From assembly GCA_019155185.1 (NCBI GenBank), contig CM032804.1:17579170-17643169 (forward strand): a stretch of DNA of 64,000 bases, in the 5' to 3' direction. This document shows positions 43,400 to 54,495 of the stretch, piece after piece. Numbering within the stretch: the first letter of the stretch is position 1; each line of letters opens with the position of its first letter. The position numbers were made by a program, and so were the translations under genes. The stretch is from Beaufortia kweichowensis. Lineage: Eukaryota; Chordata; Actinopteri; Cypriniformes; Gastromyzontidae. The notes under the pieces were generated by a model. That model searched no databases. It saw nothing but the letters and a program-made list of their open reading frames with translations, and was not told the origin of the DNA.

Positions 43400-43580
43400 C
43401 TTCTACTTTAAATCCACTAAAGGAGAGCACGAGACGCTGCGGTGCGCTGCGATCATCACACTCACGGAGCGCGTCACTCTCAAACTCACTTTGTACAGTC
43501 GTGACGTCACGCCTCCCTCATCTGGCTGCTCATTGGTGGCTTTTGGTCAAACTCGTTTCCAGTTGGCTAAGCAGAGTTTA
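43400..43580 (-). promoter_or_regulatory. sox8 5' flank with CRE and CCAAT-type motifs
   Basis: Upstream of the start codon on the minus strand lie a full palindromic CRE, TGACGTCA (43502-43509), and a CCAAT box (complement of ATTGG, 43532-43536), 103 and about 133 bp from the ATG. There is no TATA box at a usual position, and the region is CpG-rich as far as exon 1. Motif presence is direct; promoter activity is inferred. Confidence 0.45.
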
Positions 43581-43615
43581 GCGCGAGGTAATTTGACACT
43601 TTTATTACTCAGTTT

Positions 43616-43751
43616 GTTATTGAGGTTTACGTCATCACACTTTCATTCAAACACTTAAACGTCCCACACAATAGAAACCATCAGAGAAATTCTCCCTGAA
43701 GTAATGCTTATAATGGGAATTGTACTGGTGTTAATGGAAACTAAAATAGTC
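43616..43751. other. Short spacer upstream of sox8
   Basis: No feature recognised. Confidence 0.4.
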
Positions 43752-43947
43752 TTTGTGTGTCTCTACTGGTAACTTGTTAGGTTATGTTGGTGGGATGTTA
43801 AAATAAAACACCATTAAATGCTACTATACTATCGCTATACTATACTAATGCTAACACGTTGCATGAATAGCTTTGTACTGGTTTTAATGGTAAACAGCTG
43901 GTATTTGTAATGAAAACCATTAGAAGTTGTATTGTTTTGTATCAGCC

Positions 43948-44090
43948 GCTCGGGGTTTTTTTCTCTCTTAAAGAGTTTTTTTGAACCCCTGACCACTGAC
44001 TGTTATCTGTCAGTACATGTAAAGCTGCTTTGGTACAATGACCTTTGTGAAAAAGCGCTATACAAATAAAACTGAATTGAATTGAATTGA
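43948..44090 (+). mobile_element. L2 family A 3' tail fragment
   Basis: TTTTTTTCTCTCTTAAAGAG, CTGACCACTGACTGTTATCT, AAAGCGCTATACAAATAAAA and then TGAAT repeats match the 3' end at 1497-1648. Confidence 0.85.
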
Positions 44091-44929
44091 AATACAAATA
44101 TAAAAGGAATTGTATCACACAATCACAATGCTTATGGTGCTTTTACAACATCTCTCTATCTGCACAGTTTATGTTACAGTTTCAGGTGATTTTAACAGAC
44201 CTTTACTGTATGACAGAGACTCTGTTGCTCTAACCCTTTATCCATTTGAATATAAACAAATGAACGGAAGTGACACAGTTCATGATGTCTGTTAGGAAGC
44301 GTGTGAGGAATATTCCTGATTTAGAGGAACAAAGCAGCATGTCAACCTGTAAAGTAAAAAGCTTGGTAAAAGTGCCATCATTAAACATTCTCACATTAGA
44401 AAAGTAAGTTTCAACTGTGTCAATAAAAGCAAACACATAAGCGCACACACAACCCACCTGAAATGAAAGTTTCATACTTTTTGTTTAATACTTAATGCTG
44501 GAGAGAGACACATAAAGATAAGAGGTTGAATCACGGTGTATAGCAAATGATCTTTGCAATGAAAAAACAATGCATGTTACATGTTAAGACCTTTGATAAT
44601 GCTGTATGTAGGAATACGTGTAGCATTAGCCTAAATGAAGCGCTGGTGTACACACTGATTAGACTGTATATAGTCAAAAATGTGCTTTAAAACACCTTGT
44701 GTGTATAATCTGTGATAATAATAGTTTTTTTGCAGTAAGTGCCGGTCTGACTTTAAGGCAAGGAGCCTCTCCTTCAGGCATCCCCAGGGAACGCGCACAG
44801 AGGCCAGGGCTTCCCGTGTTTCACTATTTATTCACTTATATGCTCCCATTAGTGGTAAAACCTTTATTCGTTTTATTAATGTGATTGTTTGGGTGTATGT
44901 AACACAAATAAGAACACATTGCTTAAAAG

Positions 44930-45275
44930 CACAATGCTACTCTGCCAAGTAGCTGTAATTCGTTACAGTTACAAAAAACAGTAATCAAATTACAGTTACA
45001 TTAAATTACATTAAAACATTTTTTAAGCACTGCTTTATAATACAGTACAGTAGTTTCTGCTTCTGCAAATGGGCATCAAATGTTTTACATTTTGGATCAA
45101 ATCCTTAATAAATACAAGGTTTTTTATTAGTATTTGAGTGTATTTATATATGTGAGGAATCCAAAAGTAATCAGTTACATTACTTTTATATTTTGGTGCT
45201 TGGATTAAGTTACTGAATACTTGTTTTATTAAGTAATTTGTAACTGTAACAGAATTTTAAAAGTAACCCACCCAA
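44930..45275. repeat. GTAAC-rich interspersed repeat, probable DNA-transposon relic
   Basis: GTTACAGTTACAAAAAACAG and TTGTAACTGTAACAG, with AAAGTAACCCACCCAAGGCTG at the right, resemble degenerate termini of a common fish DNA element. A related start, CAGGGTTGGGGAGTAACAGA, lies at 45731 in the second duplicate. No ORF. Confidence 0.4.
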
Positions 45276-45487
45276 GGCTGCGATTAAAACTGCTGTCAAT
45301 CACAGAAGTGGGCGGAGCACCGAAGACTGCCGGAGGGAAGCACTCAGTCTGACTTTTTGAGACAGTGGGTTGATAACATTGTGAAAAAATCATAAATTGC
45401 TTATTTTTACTGCAAAAAACGTCTTGGTTACGACTCTAACCTCGGTTCCCCGAATAGCGGAACAAAACATTACCATATGGGACTGGC

Positions 45488-45951
45488 CTTTGTGTGTCTC
45501 TACTGGTAACTTGTTAGGTTATGTTGGTGGGATGTTAAAATAAAACACCATTAAATGCTACTATACTATCGCTATACAGTACTATACTAATGCTAACACG
45601 TTGCATGAATAGCTTTTGTACTGGTTTTAATGGTAAACAGCTGATGGTTCCTAATGGTATTTGTGTATGTAACACAAATAAGAACACATTTCTTAAAAGA
45701 CAGTTTAATACTCTGTATGTATGATTAAACAGGGTTGGGGAGTAACAGAATACATGTAACATTACATACGTTACATCAGGAAAAAAAACAAGTAGCTGTA
45801 ATTCGTTACAGTTACAAAAAACAGTAATCAAATTACAGTTACATTAAAAATCATAAATTGCTTATTTTTACTGAAAAAAACGTCTTGGTTACGACTGTAA
45901 CCTCGGTTCCCCGAATAGCGGAACAAAACATTACCAAATGGGACTGGCCAA
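45488..45951. repeat. Second, shortened copy of the tandem duplication
   Basis: Blocks homologous to 43752-43915, 44890-45000 and 45388-45487 lie in direct succession. About 1.2 kb present in the first copy is missing or was inserted there later. Confidence 0.75.
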
Positions 45952-47020
45952 TTGCCTTGCGGCATATAAATAGCATCGCTATTTAAGGCGGGCGGCGCGG
46001 CAATTCCATCAGAATCTAACTAAACGCTGACAGACATGTCGCAAGCACGCCGTGGTTTGGTAATGTCTCGTTCCACTATTCGGGGAACCAAGACATTCCC
46101 CATCACAGCTTCACTCGACATTACCATATGGAACAATAGTAAAATCTCGCCGTCAGAGCGGCACAGACTAGGATAACCTTGTACCTGTGTGTACCAGCAG
46201 TATCGATCCCTAGATCTCGCTATGCCATTATGAGAATTTGCATACTGGGAATACACATATACTGTAGCTGCACTGGTAGGGCAGGCTGATTACAGAGCAG
46301 TTATATTATAAGATAGCACAGCGACACGGCCGAAGCGGGGACAACTGTACTGTAATGCACACAGAACAGAGAGGTCTAATCATTACCTGAAAACACTCTA
46401 AACGCTAAAGAAGGTATGTCGAGTTTATGAAATCTGGAGAACGTGTTCTGAGAAGACCAGCCAGCCGCAAAACAGATATCCTGAATGGACAGATATCCTT
46501 GTGCAGCCTCCTTGCGCCCCTGAGAAACCTGACCACCAGCGGGTGCTTGCCAATTGAGAGCCCGTCAATCGGGGATCAAAGATAGAGGCTATAGACTTTA
46601 AGCATGGACGGCTGTCTGCCATTATCCATCCTGTGCTGAAGGACAAAATATCCGCCACCAAGCTGTTAAACGGGTTGATGTCGGTATCAACATGTTTAAC
46701 AGCTGGAAACCAACGCTGGTTCGGCCAATATAGAGCTACGAGTATTACTAATGCTCCCTCTGTCCTGATTTTGCACAGAGTAATAGGCAAAATCTTCACA
46801 GGGGAAAAACCCATAAAGCTTGGCTCTCGGCCAACGCAATGTTAGCGCATCCCCTGGTAGGGGGCTTGAGACAGTGAAAAGAACAGCCGACAGTGTGTGT
46901 TCTCGCTCATGGCGAACAGGTCCACTTTCACTTCACCGAAGTGGCTCGATATCAACCCGACTGAGCTCTGATTAAGACTCCATATGGTAATGTCGTGTGA
47001 AGCCATGATGGGAAACTTAT
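45905..47020. mobile_element. Inverted-repeat (fold-back) element, class undetermined
   Basis: Two nested inverted pairs are visible. GGTTCCCCGAATAGCGGAAC with CATTACCAAATGG (45907-45941) pairs with the complement of GGTAATGTCTCGTTCCACTA and TTCGGGGAACC (46058-46091). CACAGCTTCACTCGACATTA and CCATATGG (46104-46131) pairs with CCATATGGTAATGTCGTGTG and AAGCCATGATGG (46981-47013). The intervening DNA has short ORFs without domains. The arms suggest a non-autonomous DNA transposon of a kind common in fish. Confidence 0.5.
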
Positions 47021-47640
47021 AATATTATTATTACACCTCAGGGAACAAAATAAAATAAAAGTTACTAATGTTTATAACTAACAAACAAATGGTTCACAGG
47101 TGTCCACTTTACATTAAGGTGCACTTCCACAGTTTTTGAACATCATGGATAAATGGTATGAACACAGATTGTAAAATAAGTTAATTTTATTTAAAAAAGT
47201 GAGAAAACTTTTGCCTACAATACACATAAATAAGCATTTATTTGTAATATATTATAACAAAGTATATACAGTATCATCATACATGGAAAGTTTTTTTAAA
47301 TTCGTTCATTAATATGGATTATTTTAAAAAAATAATCATATTGTAGGCCTCCAAATGCAGTTTGTGTGCAGAAACATGGTTGTCCTCAGTAATCATTTTT
47401 AGAATCCTGTCTTAAATCTGGGGTGTGTCACAATCACAGTCCTTAAAAGAAAGAAAAACAACATTACAATCATTTCAGCTGCATTACAAATGCAAATGAA
47501 ATGTAAGAGAGATTAAAAAAGGTTTAAATTAAAATATTTTTGTTACTAAAATTATTAGTATAATGTACCATAAAAGCATCCAACAAAATAAAAGAGTTTA
47601 AATAAAAATAACTTAGAAATGCACTGTTTGTGGGTCTGGT
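47021..47640. other. Interval without a recognised gene
   Basis: AT-rich; nothing recognised. Confidence 0.4.
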
Positions 47641-47647
47641 CTAAGAC

Positions 47648-47819
47648 AGTTCAAGGTCAAGTGTATTTGTAAAGCGCTTTAACAATGTAGCACTGTTTCA
47701 AAGCAGCTTTACAGCAGAATGACAAGCAGGAAATATAAATGCTCATTTAATAACTAATATCTAATATCAGCTCAGTCTCCTAGTGACACTCCAACACTGA
47801 ACCCAAACTCCATTAATGA

Positions 47820-47865
<46 letters not shown>

Positions 47866-48034
47866 AAAAACCCTTGGGAGAACCCAAACTCCATTAATGA
47901 ATCTATATATATATATATATATATATGGAGAAAAACCCTTGGGAGAACCCAAACTCACTTGGAGGGTCATTTCTCCTCTGACGCATCACAGCTGCAGTCA
48001 GTAGTTTGATAAAAATTATTTGATTTAAAGTCGT
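47648..48034 (-). mobile_element. LINE family C 3' region with AT-rich minisatellite
   Basis: Inverted copy of 9241-10035: the tail complement (CAAGTGTATTTGTAAAGCGC, TTTCAAAGCAGCTTTACAGC), then two CCATTAATGAAT units separated by (AT)n, then TGGAGGGTCATTTCTCCTCT. Confidence 0.75.
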
Positions 48035-48139
48035 GTACTAAATTTGCTAAAGCTTGAAGCCGTGTAGATCTGAGTTTTGAGTTGACCTGGATTATTAGTT
48101 GTGATTTTAAATATTTTTTTTATAATTGTGTAAGTGTCT

Positions 48140-48583
48140 TGTATTGTGTATCAAGCACTGAATTTAATTTTAACTCTCTTCTACATACCTACAACCCATC
48201 CAGAACCCTGCGCTCAACGAACGAACATCGACTGGTGGTACCATCACAGAAGGGCACTAAATCTCTCTCTCGCTCTTTCTCCTTCTCTGTCCCCGGCTTG
48301 TGGAATAATCTCCCTAACGCAATCCGTTCTGCCACATCCCTCACCTCCTTTAAGAAACAACTAAAAACACACCTCTTCCAACACCTGACATCATTATACA
48401 AAAAAACCTCTTTTCTTTCCTCTACAGGTATTTATCTAGCACTGCAAAACATTGTAATCGTAGGAAAGCCCCTCTTAGTACTATTGTTGCCGCTTTTGAT
48501 GTATCGCTTCATTGTCTCCTAATATTTGTAAGTCGCTTTGGATAAAAGCGTCAGCTAAATTCCTAAATGTAAATGTAACCCGT
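48140..48583 (+). mobile_element. LINE family B 3' fragment
   Basis: ORF2 end (YNPSRTLRSTNEHRLVVP, SFSVPGLWNNLPNAIRSATS, LKTHLFQHL) followed by the tail GTAAGTCGCTTTGGATAAAA and ending in AAATGTAAATGTAA, where it abuts a minus-strand L2. Confidence 0.8.
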
Positions 48584-49118
48584 CAATAGTTAGATAACAT
48601 TCCTGTTGGTTAAGTGTGGGAGCTTTAGGTCTAATGGTTAACACCTCTGTTTTGTCAGAGTTCAACAACAGAAAGTTGTTACTCATCCAGGTTTTTATGT
48701 CAACTATACATTCCATCATTTTAGAGAATTGCTGTGTTTCGTGAGGCTTCGAGGAGATATAGAGTTGAGTATCGTCGGCATAGCAGTGAAAATTAACTCC
48801 ATGTTTCTTACTTATGGCTCCTAAGGGCAACATGTACACGGCGAAGAGTAGGGGTCCTAGAACAGATCCCTGTGGTACACCATACTGGACTTGTGATCGG
48901 TAAGACTTTTCATTGTTTATTGCTACATATTGAAAGCGGTCAGATAAGTATGATTTAAACCATTCTAATGCGATTCCAACATAAGTTTTAAGTCTATTTA
49001 AAAGTATGCTGTGATCAATGGTGTCAAAGGCAGCGCTAAGATCTAACAATACAAGTAATGAGATGCAGCCACGATCAGATGACAAGAGCAAATCATTTGT
49101 AACTCGGCTCCGTAACAA
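48584..49118 (-). mobile_element. L2-type LINE ('family D') RT core, split by a Gypsy element
   Basis: Minus strand: RVTNDLLLSSDRG, LVLLDLSAAFDTIDHSILLN, GVPQGSVLGPLLFAVYMLPL, HCYADDTQLYISSKPHETQQ, SNNFLLLNSDKTEVLTIRPK, open for 187 codons to 49118. The upstream part of the same RT (FISKVLEKVV, FQSGFRAHHS-like) is found at 53205-53278 on the far side of the Gypsy element, which fixes the insertion site. Confidence 0.85.
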
Positions 49119-49122
49119 GTAC

Positions 49123-49496
49123 AGAGACTGTTCTGATCAAAGTCATCAGCCTTCAGCATCAGATTCATTCCCAGCACCTACACGATCAGCTTCCCCAGAC
49201 TATTAACACTACATTTCCCATAATGCATTGCACTTCACCTGCCACCATATTTGATCACTGTCACCTGTTCATTCATTACCTGGACTATTAATTAAACCCT
49301 GTCTGTGTCATTGTTGTTTGTCGTGTGTTGTTGTTGCTTTGACGTTACCGTTGTTTGCTCGTTGTTATTCCAAGGATGATTCTGTTTGAAGTGCCTATGT
49401 ATTCCATGGATGTATTCTAAGTTTGAACGTTCTTCAAGTAAAGGATTATTTGAAAAGAACCATTGTCTTCTCGTCTGCCTGAGCGGTACGCTAACA
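49123..49496 (+). repeat. 5' LTR of the Gypsy element
   Basis: Ends GCGGTACGCTAACA. Contains CACTACATTTCCCATAATGC and TTCTTCAAGTAAAGGATTAT, matched in the 3' LTR. Confidence 0.8.
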
Positions 49497-49499
49497 GTA

Positions 49500-52400
49500 C
49501 ACATGACCGAAAGGATTATCTCAAGTCATCATGGATCCTTCACTGCCTTCCTAACCCTAACCCTAACTCTTTCATCAGATTCAGCTAAAATATCCTACAT
49601 CGTCTCTCTGTTGTCCGGCCCGGCTCTCCAATGGGCAGAGAGCTTATGAAGCATTGGTGGACCCACTACCCGAAACCTCAAGGCTTTCCTTGCTCACTTT
49701 AGAGAAGTTTTCGATCATTCTGCCTCTCCCCTTTCTGTTTTAGATCAGCTGTATCGTCTTCACCAAGGATGTCAATCCGTCACCCACCAAATCACCCACC
49801 AACACTCCTTCGGCTGCCCTTCTGATGCAAATCGACACCTTGCGGATTCCTGAAGAGGAGCGTCAGCGTAGAATGGCAGAGACTTTGCCTTTACTGTGGT
49901 GAAAAGGGACACATTCTGTCATCTTGCCCGGTGCGACCACCCCGACCCACAGTGAGTGTGATTCAACCTGCCATTTCTCAAACTTCACTGTCATTAACCC
50001 CGGTAATAGTCCTCTCTCCCTCTGTTTCTGTTCCAGCAAAGGCACTCATAGACTCTGGGGCAGCTGGAAACTTAATGGGTCTTGGAGGGAACCACAGTGG
50101 ATATCTTCCTGGGATGCCCATGGCCCTGAGGTCTGCTGGGAATCAGGCCGGATTCTTCACTGGGCAGATGAGTGGCATCCGTCCAAGGATGAGAACCACC
50201 CCAAGAATTCCAAGAGTTCAACCGTAATCCACGCCGTAAGTTCTACTGAGGAAAGGACCGAAGAGCCCTCACCGGTGCCGATTCCCCCTGAGTATAGGGT
50301 GTTCCAGGACATCTTCAGTAAGCAGCTGGCCACTCAGTTACCCCCTCATCGGCCATGGGACTACGCCATCGAGCTGCTGCCTGGGTTCACCTTACCTCAC
50401 GGACGGATTTACTCTCTCTCCGAGAACAGAACGCCATGGGTGACTACATCAACGAGGCTCTGCGCCAGGGTTTCATCCAACCATCTACATCCCATGCGGC
50501 TTCTAGCTTCTTTTTTGTGGGGAAGAAGGATGGAGGGCTGAGACCCTGCATCGACTATCGAACCCTGAACCAGGCCACCATCAAGTTTAAGTATCCACTT
50601 CCCCTGGTTCTGGCCTCCATTGAACAGCTGAGAGGAGTGTCTGTGTTCACGAAACTGGACCTCCGGAATGCCTATAACCTGGTTCCTATTCGAGAGGCAG
50701 ATGAATGGAAGACGGAGTTTGTTACACCGGCGGTGCACTTCAAATATCGAGTCATGCCGTTCGGGTTGGTCAATGACCCCACGGTCTTCCAGAACTTCAT
50801 GAACGAGATCTTCAGAGACCTTCTAGACCAGTTTGTGATCATCTACATCGACGACATACTTATCCATTCGAGGTGCCTCGCCGAACACCAAAGATACGTC
50901 CAGATCGTCCTTCAACGTCTACGAGAGAACCACCTGTACCTCAAGATGGAGAAGTGTGCCTTCCACCTGTCCGAGGTCCAGTTTCTGGGCTACATCATCA
51001 GCGCAACAGGCGTGCACATGGAACAGGGGAAGGTGGATGCTGTTCGCTCCTGGCCTCAGCCCTCCTCAGACAAGAGTCTGCAGCGCTTCTTGGGGTTTGC
51101 TAATTTCTATAGACATTTCATCAGGCAATTCAATTCTGTCTGTGCCCCTCTCACCTCCCTTCTTCGAGGAAAACCATCAAAACTTGACTGGACCCCGGAA
51201 GCCGCCAGGGTGTTTACCCACTTAAAAGAGGCTTTCAGCACGGCTCCGATCCTACGCCACCATAACCCTGATCTTCCCTTTGTCATTGAGGTGGACGCCT
51301 CTACCTCAGGTGTAGGAGCCGTGTTGTCTCAGCAGCAGGGGACTCCAGCGCGCCTTCACCCATGTGCCTTCTTCTCAAGGAAGCTGTCCCCGGCGGAGCA
51401 GAATTATGACATCGGTAACCGGGAACTCTTGGCCATCAAGCTGGCCTTGGAGGAATGGAGGCATTGGCTGGAGGGAGCTAAATCTCCTTTTACTGTGTTC
51501 ACCGATCACAAGAATCTGCTGTATCTCCGTGAAGCCAAGAGGTTGAATTCCCGCCAGGCTCGTTGGGCCCTCTTCTTCACCCGATTCGACTTTGTGGTAA
51601 CCTACCGGCCTGGGAGCAAGAACGAGAAAGCAGACGCCCTCTCCCGGATTCACTCCCCCGATACTGAGGTTGCTCTTCCCGAGTCCATTCTCCCTCCAGC
51701 CATGATAGTTTCACCTATCCAGTGGGCCATTGACGAACGCATCCTCGAGAGCCAGTGTGGCCATCCTGCTCCGCCGGGAGGTCCTGAGGGGAAGATCTTC
51801 ATGGCCGAAGATTTGCGGACTTCCCTCATGGACTCACTAGGTTCTGGGAACCGGACACCCAGGCAGACAGCGAACCCTCTCACTGCTGTCCCCCCATTAC
51901 TGGTGGCAGGGATGCTCAGTCTGCGCCCTCACCAAGGTTCCCCGTCGGCTACCACAAAGGAAGTTAAAGCTCCTGGGGGTCACGGTAAGTCTCTCTTCAG
52001 GTTATCACCCCCAGTCCAATGGCCAGACTGAGCAGAAGATCCATGAGATCGGGAGATATCTGAGGTCTTACTGCAGCGAACATCAGCACAGCTGGCACCG
52101 TTTTCTCCCCTGGGCTGAGTCACCACTGGTCTAACCCCTTTTCAATGTCTGTTAGGTTTCCAACCCCTGTTGTTTCCATGGTCGGAAGCACCCTCTACGG
52201 TGCCAGCTGTGGACCACTGGTTTCGGGTCAGTGAGAGGGTATGGAACTCCACCCACACTCACTTGCAGGCTGCAGTGCGCAGATACAAGAGCCAGGCCGA
52301 CCAACAAAGAGGTCCCACTCCGTCCTTCCACCCTGGACAAATGGTTTGGCTCTCCACCCGGGACATCCGTCTGCGCCTGCCCTGCAAAAACTCAGTCCCA

Positions 52401-52840
52401 AATTCATTGGCCCCTTCCCTGTCGACCGGCAAATTAACGCAGTGACTTACTGGTTGAAGCTGCCACGCACCTACCGTCTGGCCCCGTCCTTCCACGTTTC
52501 ACTCCTCAAGCCCTTCATCACTAACCCTGTTCCTCTTCCCTCCACAGAGTCTGATGCTGGGCCCTCCTCCGTCACCTCCGGCTCCTCCTCCGATTGACCT
52601 GGCGGACAACATCTATAAGATCTATAAGGTCGATAAGATCCTCCGCTCCCGATGCCGGGCCGGGCGGCTGGAATACCTCGTAGACTGGGAGGGGTTCAGC
52701 CCAGAAGAACGTTGCTGGAACCTGCAGTCTGATATCCTCGATCTTACTCTGCTCTCGGACTTCCACCGTTGTCATCCGCAGCAACCAGGTCCCAGTCCAC
52801 AAGGTCATCCCCGGCGACGTCCGGTTTGGTCCGCAGGAGC
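49500..52840 (+). pseudogene. Gypsy gag-pol with chromodomain, integrase core deleted
   Basis: Gag pieces (SYIVSLLSGPALQWAES, FLAHFREVFDHS, YRLHQGCQSVTHQI), zinc knuckle CLYCGEKGHILSSC, protease ALIDSGAAGN. Open frame 50355-52031: RT (KKDGGLRPCIDYRTLN, IYIDDILIHSR), RNase H (VIEVDASTSGVGAVLSQ, GNRELLAIKLALEEW, FTDHKNL). At about 51840-51980 the integrase finger is fused to LGVTV/SSGYHPQSNGQTE-type sequence, so the catalytic D,D region is lost. C-terminal region (STRDIRLRLPCK) and chromodomain EYLVDWEGFSPEERCW (52660-52720) follow with frameshifts. RT and RNase H are continuous and carry their active-site motifs, but the element could not integrate by itself. Confidence 0.85.
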
Positions 52841-52848
52841 GGAGGGAT

Positions 52849-53204
52849 AGCCAAGTCATCAGCCTTCAGCATCGGATTTGTTCCCAGCACCTGCACGATC
52901 AGCTTCCCCAGACTATTAACACTACATTTCCCATAATGCATTGCACGTCACCTGCTGCCATTTGATCACTGTCACCTGTTCATTCATTACCTGGACTATT
53001 ATTTAAACCCTGTCTGTGTCGTCGTTTGTCGTGTGTTGTTGTTGCTTTGACGTTACCGTTGTTTGCTCGTTGTTATTCCAAGGATGATTCTGTTTGAAGT
53101 GCCTATGTATTCCATGGATGTATTATAAGTTTGAACGTTCTTCAAGTAAAGGATTATTGGAAAAGAACCATTGTCTTCTCGTCTGCCTGAGCGGTATGCT
53201 AACA
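52849..53204 (+). repeat. 3' LTR of the Gypsy element
   Basis: Starts after GGAGCGGAGGGATAG, ends GCGGTATGCTAACA, followed by GTAC and L2 sequence. Confidence 0.8.
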
Positions 53205-53278
53205 GTACTGTGATGGGCTCTAAATCCCGACTGGAATTCCTCACAGATTCCATTCCTTTGAAGAATAAAACTACCTTT
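53205..53278 (-). mobile_element. L2 family D, RT segment on the far side of the Gypsy insertion
   Basis: The minus strand encodes FISKVLEKVV and, in another frame, FQSGFRAHHS-like residues, which normally precede the RVTNDLL block found at 49118. Confidence 0.75.
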
Positions 53279-53312
53279 TCAAGTACTTTAGAAATGAAAG
53301 GTAGATTCGATA

Positions 53313-53462
53313 TACACTGCCGCTCAAAAGTTTGGGATCAGTAAGACTTCATGTTTTTTGAAGAAGTCCCATACGCTCATCAAGGCTGCATTTATTTGAT
53401 CAAAAATACAGTAAAAACTGTAATATTGCAAAATGTTATTACAATATAAAATAATAGTTTTT
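53313..53462. repeat. Short interspersed repeat common in cyprinids
   Basis: CACTGCCGCTCAAAAGTTTG, CATCAAGGCTGCATTTATTT and GATCAAAAATACAGTAAAAA match, from memory, a very abundant cyprinid repeat. No coding capacity. It is a useful hint at host lineage. Confidence 0.6.
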
Positions 53463-53579
53463 AAGTAATAGTTTTAGTTGCTGATGTAATATAATCAAGA
53501 TCTTCCAAGTTATCATATATGCTATGCAATTGAGCTAATTTAGGCAGATTACTAAGAAATGAGTCTTTGGTACTGGCAG

Positions 53580-54260
53580 TTATTGTTCTACTGTATTTAT
53601 TCTTGTGAGAACTCTAGCCGCTGCATTTTGAACTAGTTGGAGCTTTTGTAATAGGCTAGCTGGACAGCCACCTAATAATGCATTGCAGTAATCCAGTCTA
53701 GATGTCATGAATGCGTGAACTAACTTTTCTGCACTCGATAGTGACAGCATATGACGCAGTTTAGTTATGTTTTTGAGATGAAAAAATTAGTTTTTACAGG
53801 TGTTGGCAACATGGCTTTCAAATGAGAGGGTACTGTCGAATAAAACGCCCAGATTCCTAGCTGATGATGAAGGCTTAATAGAGAACCTGTCAATAGTTAG
53901 ATAATATTATTTATAACGCGGAGTTGGGTTTGTAGGTGTAGGCAGATGAAGCGTACAAGACACTAAATAGTGATCTGAGATGTCTTCGCTTTGCTAATAA
54001 GTTTTAACATTGTCCACATTTATACCATATGACAGAATAAGATCTAAAGTGTGATTACGACACTAAGTGGGTCCTGAAACATGTTATTTAACACCTATGG
54101 CATTCAGAATGTCTGTAAAAGTCATTATCTACATGGATATTAAAATCACAGACAACAAGAACTCAATCTGCAGCCAGTACTAGTTCTGATATAAAGTCAT
54201 CAAATTCTTTAATAAAGTCTGTGTGGTGCCCTGGTTTTGGCATTAATAAACACATTGGGA
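53580..54260 (-). mobile_element. L2 family D second fragment: endonuclease joined to RT C-terminus
   Basis: Minus strand: endonuclease-like pieces (GHHTDFIKEFDDFISELVL region, 54260-53930) run directly into the RT end (ARNLGVLFDSTLSFESHVAN, LRHMLSLSSAEKLVHAFMTS, RLDYCNALLGG, LVQNAAARVLTR; 53915-53585). The RT core is missing between them. Stops and frameshifts. Confidence 0.7.
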
Positions 54261-54495
54261 ACTGTCAACAGCCAAGTGTGTCATATATTTAAAAATCAAA
54301 CACATTGTTTAATAAATAGACACTAGCATTGTCTGTCAGCGGTGCTCGGACATGACTTGAAACTGAAAATCCAGCCGTTACACACAGTGACTCCCATATT
54401 GTTTAGATTAAATTACATTATATTTATCCCAAATCATAATAAGACAGTGACTTTACTGCATTTTTCATATTTAAAGTGTTATGAAACCCCAAAAC

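Larger units (their letters stand above)
43752..45487. repeat. First copy of a tandem duplication
   Basis: Three blocks recur in the same order right after 45487: 43752-43915 (TTTGTGTGTCTCTACTGGTA start) at 45488-45653; 44890-45000 (GTGTATGTAACACAAATAAG start) at about 45663-45848; and 45388-45487 (TCATAAATTGCTTATTTTTA start, ending GGGACTGGCC) at 45849-45951. The first copy includes an L2 tail absent from the second. Confidence 0.75.
49123..53204 (+). mobile_element. Chromodomain Ty3/Gypsy element lacking the integrase core
   Basis: LTRs at 49123-49496 and about 52849-53204, nearly identical over CATCAGCCTTCAGCATC through GAGCGGTA(C/T)GCTAACA. It is flanked by GTAC (49119-49122 and 53205-53208) inside the family D L2. 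It lacks part of gag (at a CCCTAA-like tract, 49551-49568), part of protease, and the integrase catalytic core. The canonical TG start of the LTR is not evident. Confidence 0.85.
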
